Assembly (NCBI GenBank): GCA_018992685.1
Contig: JACVGT010000038.1
Span: 1-55,942, forward strand
From: Theionarchaea archaeon
GTDB taxonomy: Archaea > Methanobacteriota_B > Thermococci > Methanofastidiosales > SZ-28-30
Length of the DNA: 55,942 bases
Direction of reading: 5' to 3'
Shown here: one piece after another, positions 16,350 to 25,056 of the stretch
Layout of the letters: each line of letters begins with the position of its first letter
Numbering within the stretch: the first letter of the stretch is position 1
Made by a program: the position numbers and the translations under genes
Notes under the pieces: model-generated
What the model was told of the DNA's origin: nothing
Seen by the model: the letters and a program-made list of their open reading frames with translations, nothing else
The model's database searches: none

Positions 16350-16474
16350 AGAGCCTATTCGAGCCACGATCTTCGAGTCTAAATCCTTTGGAATACGAGC
16401 AAGTGATGGAGAAGGACATTCAGCCACAGGTATCCTTTTATACAATGACTCCAAGAAGAATGTGTTGTAAATGA
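16322..16474 (+). CDS. Possible 50-aa ORF overlapping the V4R gene end
   Basis: A frame from ATG 16322 to TGA 16474 gives 50 aa (MEKEIRQRVESLFEPRSSSL, ending MTPRRMCCK). The only SD-like bases (AGGAT) are too close to the ATG. Composition is plausible but nothing else supports it. Confidence 0.2.
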   Translation: MEKEIRQRVESLFEPRSSSLNPLEYEQVMEKDIQPQVSFYTMTPRRMCCK

Positions 16475-16541
16475 AATGACACTGGAAGACCTACTGTACC
16501 AAAGGAAGTCTGTTCTTCCAATCCTATAGAAGGTGAGTTGA

Positions 16542-17888
16542 ATGTTAGATTTTGCCTTAACGCCAGAACAGCTCGACCTTCAAAAGAAGGCTCGCACCTT
16601 TGCACGGGAAGAGGTTCTTCCTGTTGTGGCGTATTTCGACCATGTGGATGAAATGCCTTACTTTCTTCTGAAAAAAGCATTTGAAGCAGGACTGATGAAT
16701 CTGGGCATTCCCAAGGAGTATGGTGGAGAAGGGCGGGGTCTCATTGACCATGCAGTGGTGGTGGAAGAGATTGCTGCTGCATGCGTTGGGGTGGCTACCT
16801 CCATTTTCGACAACTCACTGGGCACTGAGCCTGTAATTCTTTCAGATAACCAGTACCTGAAGGAGACATATCTTCCTGAGATTGTCAGCAATTTCAGACT
16901 CATCAGTTTCGCCACGTCAGAACCTGTCATGGGGTCTGATGTCGCCGGTATCCACTGCAGAGCAGAACAGGATGGTGATGACTGGATTCTCACAGGTACT
17001 AAGTACTGGATTACCAACGGGGGACACGCTGATTACTTCTCCATATTTGCAACTTCAGACCCTGGGAGCCGCCACGCAGGGATCTGTGCCTTCCTGGTGG
17101 AGAGAGACTGGGAAGGTGTTGAAACGGGAAACCCCATTCCTAAACTGGGACTCAAGACGTCGAACACAGCCCGTGTGGAACTTGATCATGTACGCATTCC
17201 CAAAGAGAACGTTATAGCGGAGCCAGGAGCAGGGTTTATCCTGGCAATGCAAACCTTTTCACGAACTCGTCCAATTATTGGAGCTTTTGCCACCGGAGCT
17301 GCACGTTCTGCTCTGGAATTTGCCCTGGATTACGCCAAGAAACGTCGGGCATTTGGTGATGAAATTGGAAATTTTCAGGCAATTCAAATAAAGATAGCTG
17401 AAATGTATCAGAAAGTGGAGACAGCCCGCTTGCTGACCTGGAAAGCAGCCTGGGAAGCAGATCAGGGAAGAGATCCTACCATTGCCGCCTCCATATCCAA
17501 ATTTTATGGATCAGAGGCAGCTTTTGAAGTGGTGGATGACGCCATTCAAATTCTGGGAGGATATGGATATACAACGTTTTACCCCCTGGAAAAGATCTAT
17601 CGGGACATCCGCGTGCTGAAAATCTACGAAGGAACCAGTGAAATACAGAGAATACTGCTATCACGGCTAATAAAGAATCAATACAGACCTGTCATGCCTG
17701 CTCTGGAGGATCTTCCCAGACTCTGGGGTGACAAGGTGGAAAAGGATGTCACGGAGGGATTACGGGGGAAAAAGGCGTTCCGCTGCAGAATCTGTGGATA
17801 TATTCACTATGGCCCAGAACCTCCCGAGAAGTGTCCCTATTGTGGATTCCCAAAAAGTGCATTCAATCAGGTCTGGCCGGCCAAGTGA
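16542..17888 (+). CDS. Acyl-CoA dehydrogenase fused to a C-terminal rubredoxin-like domain
   Basis: 448 aa. Residues 1-380 are a full FAD acyl-CoA dehydrogenase: SFATSEPVMGSDVAG and WILTGTKYWITNGG in the middle domain, FSRTRPIIGAFATGAAR, YAKKRRAFGDEIGNFQAIQ, QILGGYGYTTFYPLEKIYRD, and the catalytic base in KIYEGTSEIQRILLSR. The last 45 residues (FRCRICGYIHYGPEPPEKCP then YCGF) have two CxxC knuckles as in rubredoxin or rubrerythrin. The fused iron site probably accepts electrons from reduced FAD, replacing or supplementing ETF. ATG 16542 follows AAGGTGA. With the nearby mutase and epimerase it suggests fatty or branched-chain acyl-CoA oxidation. Confidence 0.93.
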   Translation: MLDFALTPEQLDLQKKARTFAREEVLPVVAYFDHVDEMPYFLLKKAFEAGLMNLGIPKEYGGEGRGLIDHAVVVEEIAAACVGVATSIFDNSLGTEPVILSDNQYLKETYLPEIVSNFRLISFATSEPVMGSDVAGIHCRAEQDGDDWILTGTKYWITNGGHADYFSIFATSDPGSRHAGICAFLVERDWEGVETGNPIPKLGLKTSNTARVELDHVRIPKENVIAEPGAGFILAMQTFSRTRPIIGAFATGAARSALEFALDYAKKRRAFGDEIGNFQAIQIKIAEMYQKVETARLLTWKAAWEADQGRDPTIAASISKFYGSEAAFEVVDDAIQILGGYGYTTFYPLEKIYRDIRVLKIYEGTSEIQRILLSRLIKNQYRPVMPALEDLPRLWGDKVEKDVTEGLRGKKAFRCRICGYIHYGPEPPEKCPYCGFPKSAFNQVWPAK

Positions 17889-17939
17889 GCTCCCACATTT
17901 CATTCAATAGCAGAAGAAAATCCATCTATATCCTTACTT

Positions 17940-19121
17940 CTACCGGAATTTTCTCTGCAACGCTCTTGAAGCTCTCTTCCATGGTTTGCTCTTGGTGATG
18001 ACTGCGCCATACTTTATGAAGAGAAGCATGATGACTGCAGCCGCAACGCCGAATCCTGCCAGCGCACTATAGTGTTCTGACGTCACCTGTTCAGGGATCT
18101 TGAATGCATTCCAGAATATCCAGCCCGCCACAGCAAGCACAACGGCTCCTCCAATCCCCCAGCTTACCTTCCGATAGGTCTCGCTCCACCGTAATTTGGA
18201 GGCATACTGAGCAGACCCACCACTTATGATGGCAACTGCGACCAAGGGAATCAGTACACCAATACCGTAGATGACAGCCAGAGCCATCCCTTCAGCAAGG
18301 TCTCCTTTAAGGATGATGCTCTCAACAACCAAGCCAAGCGCAGGAATTGCACAGGGGAGCTTGACAGGTGCAAAAAGAATTCCAAAGATGAATGCTCCAA
18401 AATAGCCCTTTTTTCCTACAGTACCCTCGAGGATCCGTTCGAAAAATCTCTTTGTAGATATGGGAAGCTTCACAAACTCAAATGCATAGTTGAATTGGTT
18501 TATCCCCAGAATGAGAACAATATAGGCTAGTACCAGCGAAACGTAAAAACGCACAGTGGATGCAGTCCCCCCTGTGAGGGAGTAAGATCCTACGCCCAGC
18601 AGGACTGCCATCACCATGAAGACCGTTATTAGTCCCAATCCAAAAGATAATGCAGTAAAGAGGATGTTTGCGAATCTGCTCTGTCTGCTGGTCACCATGG
18701 CAAACATGAAGGCTGCCACTGCCAGAACGCACGCTGTAGTACCAGACAGGATTCCAAAGAGCAGCGTCAGGAACCGGATGGAATCATCTGATTCTTGTTC
18801 CGGGCCTTCCCCCTCAATGGCTGCTATCAGACTCTCCTTGGTGATTTCTTCAGATTCGAGCTTGATTTCATTGACTGCCACAGCAGGAGTCAGTGTAAAC
18901 CCAAAGCTCTTGAACTCATTCCATCCCTCTCTGGTGGTGACATCGATCCTTCTGATTGTTAAATCGTCGCCGTATTCGGCCTCCAACTCGTCCAGCCATT
19001 CGTCAACCTGTGCACAGAAATCACAGCCAGGAGTATGAAAGAAGACTATCTCGATTTTCTCTGCCGCTACAGGGACCAGCAACAGCCCGGTGAGAATGAT
19101 GAATATGACCAGCTTCTTCAT
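17940..19121 (-). CDS. Thioredoxin/CcdA-type membrane thiol-redox protein, Cys-complete
   Basis: 393 aa from ATG 19121; TTTTTAAGG lies about 25 bp upstream, predicting a leaderless start, and MKKLVIFIILTGLLLVPVAA is a clean signal peptide. An extracellular thioredoxin-like domain has the motif CDFC (33-36) and cis-Pro (TLTPAVAV). Six to eight transmembrane helices follow, with the two CcdA/DsbD-type membrane cysteines (SGTTACVLAVAAF and APVKLPCAIPALG). The domain order thioredoxin then membrane reductase suggests electrons pass from cytoplasmic thioredoxin through the membrane to the external CDFC, reducing exported disulfides. It follows a paralogue (19173-20204) on the same strand. Confidence 0.82.
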   Translation of the reverse strand: MKKLVIFIILTGLLLVPVAAEKIEIVFFHTPGCDFCAQVDEWLDELEAEYGDDLTIRRIDVTTREGWNEFKSFGFTLTPAVAVNEIKLESEEITKESLIAAIEGEGPEQESDDSIRFLTLLFGILSGTTACVLAVAAFMFAMVTSRQSRFANILFTALSFGLGLITVFMVMAVLLGVGSYSLTGGTASTVRFYVSLVLAYIVLILGINQFNYAFEFVKLPISTKRFFERILEGTVGKKGYFGAFIFGILFAPVKLPCAIPALGLVVESIILKGDLAEGMALAVIYGIGVLIPLVAVAIISGGSAQYASKLRWSETYRKVSWGIGGAVVLAVAGWIFWNAFKIPEQVTSEHYSALAGFGVAAAVIMLLFIKYGAVITKSKPWKRASRALQRKFR

Positions 19122-19172
19122 GAGGGGTGATTTGGGAGACTCCTTAAAAAGGTTTACGCATTGGTGCATCCG

Positions 19173-20204
19173 TTACACAATGAGTCTTCTTTTAAATCCA
19201 ATGAGAATACCCCCTGCTGCCAATGCTAAGAACACTGTGGCAAATGCCACCACAATGTCAAGAGATTCGACAATCTCCCAGAATAGGAGCACGGAAGCAC
19301 TCATTACCCCAATTCCTGCACCAGCAAAGTACAACTGGCTCAAAGGCTGGCCATTCAAGAATCTGAACAGATTGATCTGAGCCATGGCCAGAAGGAGTAT
19401 GACAATGTACGATATGGTGATTCCTGACAAGAATAATATGAACAGTGCAGTGTCATAGACGAACCTCCCCTTTAGAGCTGTCAAATAGATAATACCCATA
19501 AAGAGAGGAGCAGAATCCGGAAATTTGGCAAATCCATGGATAAATCCGAGTTTCAATGTGGAAAGAGAATTGAAACTGATAAAATGCGTCCTGGTGTACA
19601 GGTCGATCTTGGTGTAAGAATTGAAGGTGTGCAGTCCTGAATTCAGCAAGTTTATGGCACTGGCAAATCCTAGAAGCGCGGCAGCCAGCCGCAAGTAGGG
19701 CCCGCTATCCAGAATCAGAAAGAGCGGGGTAATTACGGCGAAGATCCCTGCGTAGAACACCAGTGAGCGCAGCATGACATCCAGCTCGTCTCGCGTTGTC
19801 CGGGCTACCTCGCTGATAACGTCAGAGTGCAGGCCCATTAGTGTGGGAGATAGCCCCGATACCATCCCCAGCACGACTGCAAGAACCCAGTAGAACCAGG
19901 GAACACTCCCGTGAAGGGCTTCCATGATATCTGAAAGTTCAATTTCACCTGTCAGTTTCTGTCCTCCTATAACAAGGGCTGGAGTGTAGGTAAATCCATA
20001 CTCTTTGAACTTCTCAAATCCTTCCACTGTTGCTACACTGTACCTAGTGACACGGATAGTTCCTTCATCAGAAAGATGGTCAAGGATGAGAGAAACCTTT
20101 GCACATTGAGGACACCCTTCCTCGTAGAAATAGATAACCTCAGGTTGAGCAGATGCCAGCGGTACAAGGCTTAGAATGATGAATAGCAGGAGCAGTTTCT
20201 TCAT
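19173..20204 (-). CDS. Thioredoxin/CcdA-type membrane protein paralogue, lacking membrane cysteines
   Basis: 343 aa from ATG 20204 (signal peptide MKKLLLLFIILSLVPLASA); GGTGAT lies just before it, and a TATA box (CTTTTATATGCC, minus) at about 20226-20235. The thioredoxin domain has CPQC (31-34) and cis-Pro in YTPALVIGG. The membrane part aligns in layout with the downstream gene, but the two positions that hold membrane Cys in CcdA-like proteins read SGLSPTLMGL and HGFAKFPDSAP, with no Cys. It may be a holdase or oxidase partner rather than an electron conduit. Alternatively it depends on its Cys-complete neighbour. Confidence 0.78.
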   Translation of the reverse strand: MKKLLLLFIILSLVPLASAQPEVIYFYEEGCPQCAKVSLILDHLSDEGTIRVTRYSVATVEGFEKFKEYGFTYTPALVIGGQKLTGEIELSDIMEALHGSVPWFYWVLAVVLGMVSGLSPTLMGLHSDVISEVARTTRDELDVMLRSLVFYAGIFAVITPLFLILDSGPYLRLAAALLGFASAINLLNSGLHTFNSYTKIDLYTRTHFISFNSLSTLKLGFIHGFAKFPDSAPLFMGIIYLTALKGRFVYDTALFILFLSGITISYIVILLLAMAQINLFRFLNGQPLSQLYFAGAGIGVMSASVLLFWEIVESLDIVVAFATVFLALAAGGILIGFKRRLIV

Positions 20205-20310
20205 ATCACCGGATACTTGAGTTGGCATATAAAAGTTGTCATTGTTCCCTACAGTCTTCACGTGTGCGAGACCCGGGACTATACCGTGTCGAACTCGCGT
20301 TGAATACAGG
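20205..20310. promoter_or_regulatory. Promoter of the thioredoxin-like gene
   Basis: CATATAAAA at 20226-20234 is a minus-strand TATA box about 26 bp before ATG 20204. An A-rich stretch from 20311 (T-rich on the minus strand) ends the upstream candidate RNA. Confidence 0.5.
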
Positions 20311-20421
20311 AAAAATAAAAATCGAGGGCCCCGAAATCCAAGGAGCCCATTCTCGGATTCGGCCCCTGGAGGAAAAGGAGAGGATACTGTGTGTCTTCAC
20401 ACTCGGGGCATAATCGCGAGC
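20311..20421 (-). ncRNA. Candidate structured noncoding RNA
   Basis: A strong promoter on the minus strand (BRE ACCGAAAGC, TATA TTTATATAG; plus-strand 20443-20460) has no gene at its start point near 20421. The next 110 bases are unusually GC-rich and fold: GTGTG-AAGA-CACAC, then a long arm from GGGGCCGAATCC (20366-20355) and GGATTTCGGGGCCC (20339-20326), with small bulges. It is followed by TTTTTATTTTT, a terminator-like tract. The longest AUG frame is four codons. It could be a free sRNA or a leader with terminator for the thioredoxin-like gene downstream. It matches no RNA family I recognise. Confidence 0.5.
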
Positions 20422-20442
20422 ACTTTTTATTACCATCGTCTC

Positions 20443-20459
20443 CTATATAAAGCTTTCGG
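20443..20459 (-). promoter_or_regulatory. BRE/TATA promoter of the candidate ncRNA
   Basis: On the minus strand, ACCGAAAGC is followed by TTTATATAG. The same BRE-TATA form occurs ahead of genes at 35189 and 36514 and the second ncRNA candidate (43507-43526). Confidence 0.6.
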
Positions 20460-20562
20460 TATGGTCGTAAATCTTACAATTGTCCTACAGATTGAAAGGG
20501 ATTTTCTTGCAGTTTTTTCGCGAATCTCACGATCTGGTAATTCTTGGCCACTCATGAGCTGC

Positions 20563-22542
20563 TCATAAGATCTTCGACCCTGGTTCTGCCGGCTTGTCGG
20601 GGGACAGCAGTGATACCCCACTGGAATCCTGGGCAGCAAGAATCATTCCATTGGATGTGACACCCCTCAGGGTAATTGGCTCAAGGTTGGCAAGAAGCAC
20701 GACCTTCTTTCCCACCAATTCTGAAGGGTCATACCATTGCTTGATTCCTGCCACCACGGTAACAGGCTGTCCAATATTGACAGTCAGCACTACCAGTTTA
20801 TCCGCATTGGGGTGATTTTCTGCTTTGACGATTTCACCCACTCGCAGGTCAAGTTTCTCGAAATGTTCGTAGGGTATGGGTTCTTTCAGTTCCACGTTAT
20901 TCCCTCCATATTTAGCTTTCATTTTCAGAACGAATTCGTCATCTATGGGACTGAACAGCAGTTCAGGAGCGTGAATCGTTGTATCGGAGACAGGAAGGGT
21001 TTCAGCCATGTCCCAGGTACGTGGCTCGAGAAGGTTCAACTGATCCCAGATCTTCTGTGATGTCTCAGGTATGTACGGTTCCAGTAAGATAGCCAGTTTG
21101 GCCACCACATTTGCACAAACGTAAACCGTTTTCTCCCTGGTGTCCTTCCGTTTCCAGGGTTCATGTTCCTGGAAGTACTGGTTTCCCATTCGACAGATTC
21201 CCATGATGGTCTTGAGTGCCGTCTTTAATTCGCATGCTTCCAGAGCCTGTTCTGCTGCTATCACCTGCTGCAGAATGTTCTCGAAAAAGGCTGTGTCATC
21301 TTCATCCAGTTCGTGTTCTGCAATGTGCCCACCCAGGTATCTATGCGCGAAACTCAGGGTACGATACACAAAATTGCCCAGGTTTCCAACCAGTTCAGTA
21401 TTGGTCTTCTCCTGCAGGTCTTCCCAGTAGAAGTCTGAATCCTGTTTTTCCGGCCTGTTAATATACAGGTAGTACCTCCACACATCCGGGGACAGGCCAG
21501 AGGACATAACATCATCGCAGAAGACGCCTATTCCCCTGGACTTGGAGAAAGCTCCTCCTTCATAGGTGATGTATTCGTTCACCGAAATCTGGTGCAGTAG
21601 GGTGTATCCTTCTTTTGTTCCCATCAGGGCAGCAGGGAAAATCACGGTGTGAAAAGGGATATTATCCTTGCCCATGAACTGGTACAAAAGTACATTGTCG
21701 GGATCTTTCCACCACGTTTTCCAGTCCGTGTGCGTTATGTCACAGTACTCCTGGGTGATGGAAATATACCCAATGCATGCGTCAAACCACACGTAGAATA
21801 CCTTGTGCTCCCATTCAGGTAGAGGAACATGGACTCCCCATTCCAGATCTCGAGTAATACACCGGGGTTCCAACCCCTCTTTGATCCAGGCAATGGAGAA
21901 ATTCACTGCATTGGTGGACCAGATAGACTTTCTCTCTTCGATGAAGTCCAGGAGGCGGTCTTCAAACTGGGGGAGATCCAGAAACAGGTGCTGGGTCTTC
22001 TTGATAACAGGTGTTTCTCCGCATATGGCGCATCGTGCATTGATCAGATCCTTGGAGTCGTACACTTTTCCACAGTTTTCACACTGGTCACCCCGTGCGT
22101 TTTCGTACCCACAGTGGGGGCATTCCCCCTCAATGTACCTGTCCGCCAGAAACCGCTCACAGGACGGGCAAAACGTCTGTTCCAGCTCTCTTTCGAAAAT
22201 GTACCCGTTCTCATACAGGGCCAGGAAAATGTGCCTGGTGATCTCGTGCTGGTAGGGTCTGGACGTTCTTCCAAAATGATCAAAGGAAATATTCAACCAT
22301 TCGTAGCTTTCTCTGTGGATTTCATAGTACTTGTCACAGACCTCCTGAGGTGTCATGCCCTCCCGCATAGCCACGGTCTCCGTGGCAGTACCGTGCTCAT
22401 CTGTTCCACAAATATATAGTGTCTCTTCTCCTTTTAGCTTCTTGAACCGGGCAAAAACATCCGCTGACAGCACTGGAATCAGGTTTCCCAGGTGCGGGAT
22501 GTTATTGACGTAGGGTAGGGCTGAAGTTACTAACACTCTCAA
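20563..22542 (-). CDS. metG: Methionyl-tRNA synthetase with C-terminal tRNA-binding domain
   Basis: 659 aa. It charges tRNA-Met. The class I HIGH-like motif is HLGN at about 17-20 and the KMSKS-like motif is AFSKSRG. The zinc knuckle region has four CxxC pairs (CPSC, CPHC, CENC, CAIC), as in archaeal MetRS. The C-terminal OB-fold tRNA-binding domain (EKLDLRVGEIVKAENHPNAD) is fused rather than separate. The start is TTG 22542: SD GAGGTGAT lies six bases upstream and MRVLVTSALPYVNN is the family N-terminus; the longer ATG frame to 22599 has no SD. CAACCTTTTTATAG (minus, about 22575-22590) is the probable promoter. Confidence 0.96.
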   Translation of the reverse strand: MRVLVTSALPYVNNIPHLGNLIPVLSADVFARFKKLKGEETLYICGTDEHGTATETVAMREGMTPQEVCDKYYEIHRESYEWLNISFDHFGRTSRPYQHEITRHIFLALYENGYIFERELEQTFCPSCERFLADRYIEGECPHCGYENARGDQCENCGKVYDSKDLINARCAICGETPVIKKTQHLFLDLPQFEDRLLDFIEERKSIWSTNAVNFSIAWIKEGLEPRCITRDLEWGVHVPLPEWEHKVFYVWFDACIGYISITQEYCDITHTDWKTWWKDPDNVLLYQFMGKDNIPFHTVIFPAALMGTKEGYTLLHQISVNEYITYEGGAFSKSRGIGVFCDDVMSSGLSPDVWRYYLYINRPEKQDSDFYWEDLQEKTNTELVGNLGNFVYRTLSFAHRYLGGHIAEHELDEDDTAFFENILQQVIAAEQALEACELKTALKTIMGICRMGNQYFQEHEPWKRKDTREKTVYVCANVVAKLAILLEPYIPETSQKIWDQLNLLEPRTWDMAETLPVSDTTIHAPELLFSPIDDEFVLKMKAKYGGNNVELKEPIPYEHFEKLDLRVGEIVKAENHPNADKLVVLTVNIGQPVTVVAGIKQWYDPSELVGKKVVLLANLEPITLRGVTSNGMILAAQDSSGVSLLSPDKPAEPGSKIL

Positions 22543-22689
22543 AAGATCACCTCTGATTTGACTTACGAGAATACTATAAAAAGGTTGCGCAGTTGGCATT
22601 TGACGAATTGAATTGCTCTAGGCGAGTGGCTCGATCTGGCATGGGTTCTGTCACCACTAAACCATTAGCAACCGTTAGGAAGCAGGCAG

Positions 22690-23277
22690 TTACACAAAGT
22701 GCTTTCCTATGATATAAACCTCTGCAGACGACTTGCGGGAGGCTTCAGGTGAGGAAACTTTGGTGTAGGAAAAGTGGGCTTTGACTTTTGCGAAGAAGTC
22801 CTGGGTGCCTTCCCCTTGGAACACTTTCACCAGGAAATTCCCTCGACTACGCAGGAGTTCAACTGCCAGACCAAGGGCTTTTTCAGAAAGTTCAACAGAT
22901 CTGAAGTGATCTACATCCCATATACCAGAGATGTTAGGAGATATATCAGAAATAACCACATCAAAAACTTCTTTTCTCTCTTTAATTGTTGTCAGTATGT
23001 CATTCCTGGTAATATCAGCCTGGAGAGCCTCCACATTGCTTTCTTCAAAAGGGGGAATATTCTGCAGATCAACGCCAAGCACGTACCCTGATTCTCCCAC
23101 GATTTCCCGTGCCACCTGCATCCATCCTCCAGGAGCACATCCCACATCCAGGACAGTATCCCCCTTTCGTATGAGCCCAAATTTCTTGTTCAACTGCATT
23201 AACTTATAGGCTGCCCGAGATCTGTAGCCTTCTTTCTTAGCCCTTCTCCAGTAGCCATCCTTCCTTCTATAAGCCAT
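22690..23277 (-). CDS. rlmE: 23S rRNA 2'-O-ribose methyltransferase (RlmE/FtsJ family)
   Basis: 195 aa from ATG 23277, a leaderless start predicted by CTTAAATAGG about 26 bp upstream; MAYRRKDGYWRRAKKEGYRS is the typical archaeal N-terminus. The SAM-binding loop is DVGCAPGGW (44-52), and the K-D-K-E catalytic tetrad is intact at Lys25, Asp111 (SDISPN), Lys151 (VKVFQG) and Glu186 (SSAEVYI). It methylates a U in the 23S rRNA A-loop. It is divergent from the K+ channel gene; the extended frame to 23328 is not supported. Confidence 0.95.
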   Translation of the reverse strand: MAYRRKDGYWRRAKKEGYRSRAAYKLMQLNKKFGLIRKGDTVLDVGCAPGGWMQVAREIVGESGYVLGVDLQNIPPFEESNVEALQADITRNDILTTIKERKEVFDVVISDISPNISGIWDVDHFRSVELSEKALGLAVELLRSRGNFLVKVFQGEGTQDFFAKVKAHFSYTKVSSPEASRKSSAEVYIIGKHFV

Positions 23278-23422
23278 GCAAATTCTAGGGGCTGTCCTAT
23301 TTAAGCATAGGGTCAACAGCCTGAGCATTGACTGGATTCTTCTGGTGTGCCCCGGGCTGCCCGTTGTAACGCCGGTAGTGAACTACCAAAAACCTTATAA
23401 TCCTGGAGAAGACATCCCCCCC

Positions 23423-24217
23423 ATGAACAGAGAGAAATTGGCCCTTTACTGGGACATGATAATGATAACTCTCGCCCTTCTCACGGTCTTTCTCCTCTTC
23501 TACGAGATGACTATCTCTCCCGAAGACGTAGCTCGCGAAGGATTGGAGGAAATCAGAGCCAAAGTTAATCTCATTCACCGATTGGACTTCTGGATATGTA
23601 TGGTGTTCATCGTGGAGTTCTCTGTAAGACTGTGGAAGGAAAAAGACCGAAAAATATTCTTTAAGATGCACTGGCTTGAAATACCTGGGATGATTCCCTT
23701 CACCATCTTCAATATATCACGGACTTTCAGGATCTTGCGATTGTTCCGATTGGTACGGGTATACTCGCTGCTGAAACGATTTTCGAGGCTGTACAAGAAG
23801 CGATTTGTGAAAAATGAGCTCCAGTACGCATTCCTGATTCTCATGACCATTCTCCTGTTATCTGCCTTTGGTGTCTATCTTTTCGAAGGCAGAACGAACC
23901 CAGAGATTGAAAGTGCTGGTGATGCACTCTGGTGGAGTGTGGTGACAGTGACCACTGTTGGGTACGGTGACAAGGTTCCCGTCACTCCGCTTGGAAAGGC
24001 TATTGGGGTCATCTTGATGTTTACCGGCATCGGACTGATTGGTGTCCTTTCAGGGACTATTGCGTCATACTTGATGAAAGGGTTTAGACCAGAAAAGGGA
24101 GAAGATGTGGAGGGTGCGTTGCGTGTTCTGAAGCTCAGGAGAGCGAGAGGAGAAGTGACAGAGGAGCAGTACCAGGAAATCAGAAAGGATCTGGAAGAGA
24201 TGTTAAGGACAAAATAA
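23423..24217 (+). CDS. Voltage-gated-type potassium channel with C-terminal SHOCT domain
   Basis: 264 aa from ATG 23423; CCTTATAATCC lies about 26 bp upstream (leaderless). The six-helix layout is visible: S1 about 10-30, S2 54-72, S3 86-97, and S4 with arginines every third residue (SRTFRILRLFRLVRVYSLLKR, residues 99-119). S5 is 133-155, the filter TVGYGD 178-183 and S6 192-217. The regular S4 arginines make voltage gating likely. The C-terminus (VEGALRVLKLRRARGEVTEE) is a SHOCT helix pair used for oligomerisation or nucleic-acid and protein contact, an uncommon attachment to a channel. Earlier in-frame codons lack a start signal. Confidence 0.92.
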   Translation: MNREKLALYWDMIMITLALLTVFLLFYEMTISPEDVAREGLEEIRAKVNLIHRLDFWICMVFIVEFSVRLWKEKDRKIFFKMHWLEIPGMIPFTIFNISRTFRILRLFRLVRVYSLLKRFSRLYKKRFVKNELQYAFLILMTILLLSAFGVYLFEGRTNPEIESAGDALWWSVVTVTTVGYGDKVPVTPLGKAIGVILMFTGIGLIGVLSGTIASYLMKGFRPEKGEDVEGALRVLKLRRARGEVTEEQYQEIRKDLEEMLRTK

Positions 24218-24435
24218 GGCACTCAGGCTCCCTCTCGCCTGATTGCCGTCTGTATTTTTTCCTGCAATGTACTCCAGTGGTTCCCTATCCAGAACCTTGG
24301 TAAGAATGCTGCTGTTTCTTGTGGCAGGCTGTCCATATTGTATTTCCGTGATGGGTTTCTGGGAATCGTGCAGTACCGAAAAGTATAAGTATGAGTTTAC
24401 TCACTTTCAAGAAATTACACACTTTACAGAGAAGG

Positions 24436-25056
24436 ATGAGAATGAGAGTGGAAAGGACCTTTCAACATGGGATACCATATACTTTCTCGTTTGATGAGGA
24501 AAAGGTAGTAAATTCTGAGAATGGACACAGGAGGCAGTTCTTAGGCTATGCCAGAAGTCTTCTCAATGGACATTTGCCTGACGGGTTTTCTACTCCACCC
24601 CGTGCTTCGGGAATGCGGTTCCCCATGGTGAAGTCCTACGACATCGACCATCCCCTGAAGGAGTTCGCCAGACACTGTCATAGAATCTCTCTCGAGGGGA
24701 GCAGACATCAGAGAATGCAGACGTTTCTCATGGTATCAGACAGAGCCACTGTAGCCGTGGAGGTACCCGTGTGGATGACACCCAGAGAGTCACAGGTGTT
24801 CGATTCTAACCTCACGGGTCACATTGATCTGATCAGATTGACTGATAAGGTTGAAGTGTGGGATTACAAACCCTATGCATCTCAAGAGATTTTTGCCTGC
24901 TGTCAGGTCTACTGGTACACCCGGATGCTCTCTGCTCGTCTCAGAATCAGCCTCGATGCCTTCAGATGTGGGTTTTTTGATGCAGACAATGTTTATGTCA
25001 TTGAACCCGATTACATTCCCTTTCAAAAAACACTGACAGATTACATCAAATCATGA
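24436..25056 (+). CDS. Cas4/RecB-family PD-(D/E)XK nuclease
   Basis: 206 aa from ATG 24436 (ATG 24442 equally possible). A BRE/TATA (CCGAAAAGTATAAGTA, about 24378-24391) places transcription near 24410, ruling out ATG 24391. Motifs in order: EVP (Glu109), GHID (128-131), DYK (143-145) and the QxxxY signature QVYWY (157-161), which defines the RecB/Cas4/Dna2 branch. The four FeS cysteines of classical Cas4 are not arranged as expected, so it is Cas4-like, not a clear Cas4. It stands alone; no Cas1/Cas2 is near. A single- or double-strand DNA exonuclease in repair or defence is the likely role. Confidence 0.8.
   Translation: MRMRVERTFQHGIPYTFSFDEEKVVNSENGHRRQFLGYARSLLNGHLPDGFSTPPRASGMRFPMVKSYDIDHPLKEFARHCHRISLEGSRHQRMQTFLMVSDRATVAVEVPVWMTPRESQVFDSNLTGHIDLIRLTDKVEVWDYKPYASQEIFACCQVYWYTRMLSARLRISLDAFRCGFFDADNVYVIEPDYIPFQKTLTDYIKS

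Noticed and set aside
20222-20568. Plus-strand reading frames of 63 and 110 aa
   Set aside because: No SD or promoter in that direction, and they overlap the candidate ncRNA and the end of metG.
24243-24494. 83-aa frame before the Cas4-like nuclease
   Set aside because: No SD or TATA box; it covers the promoter of the nuclease gene.
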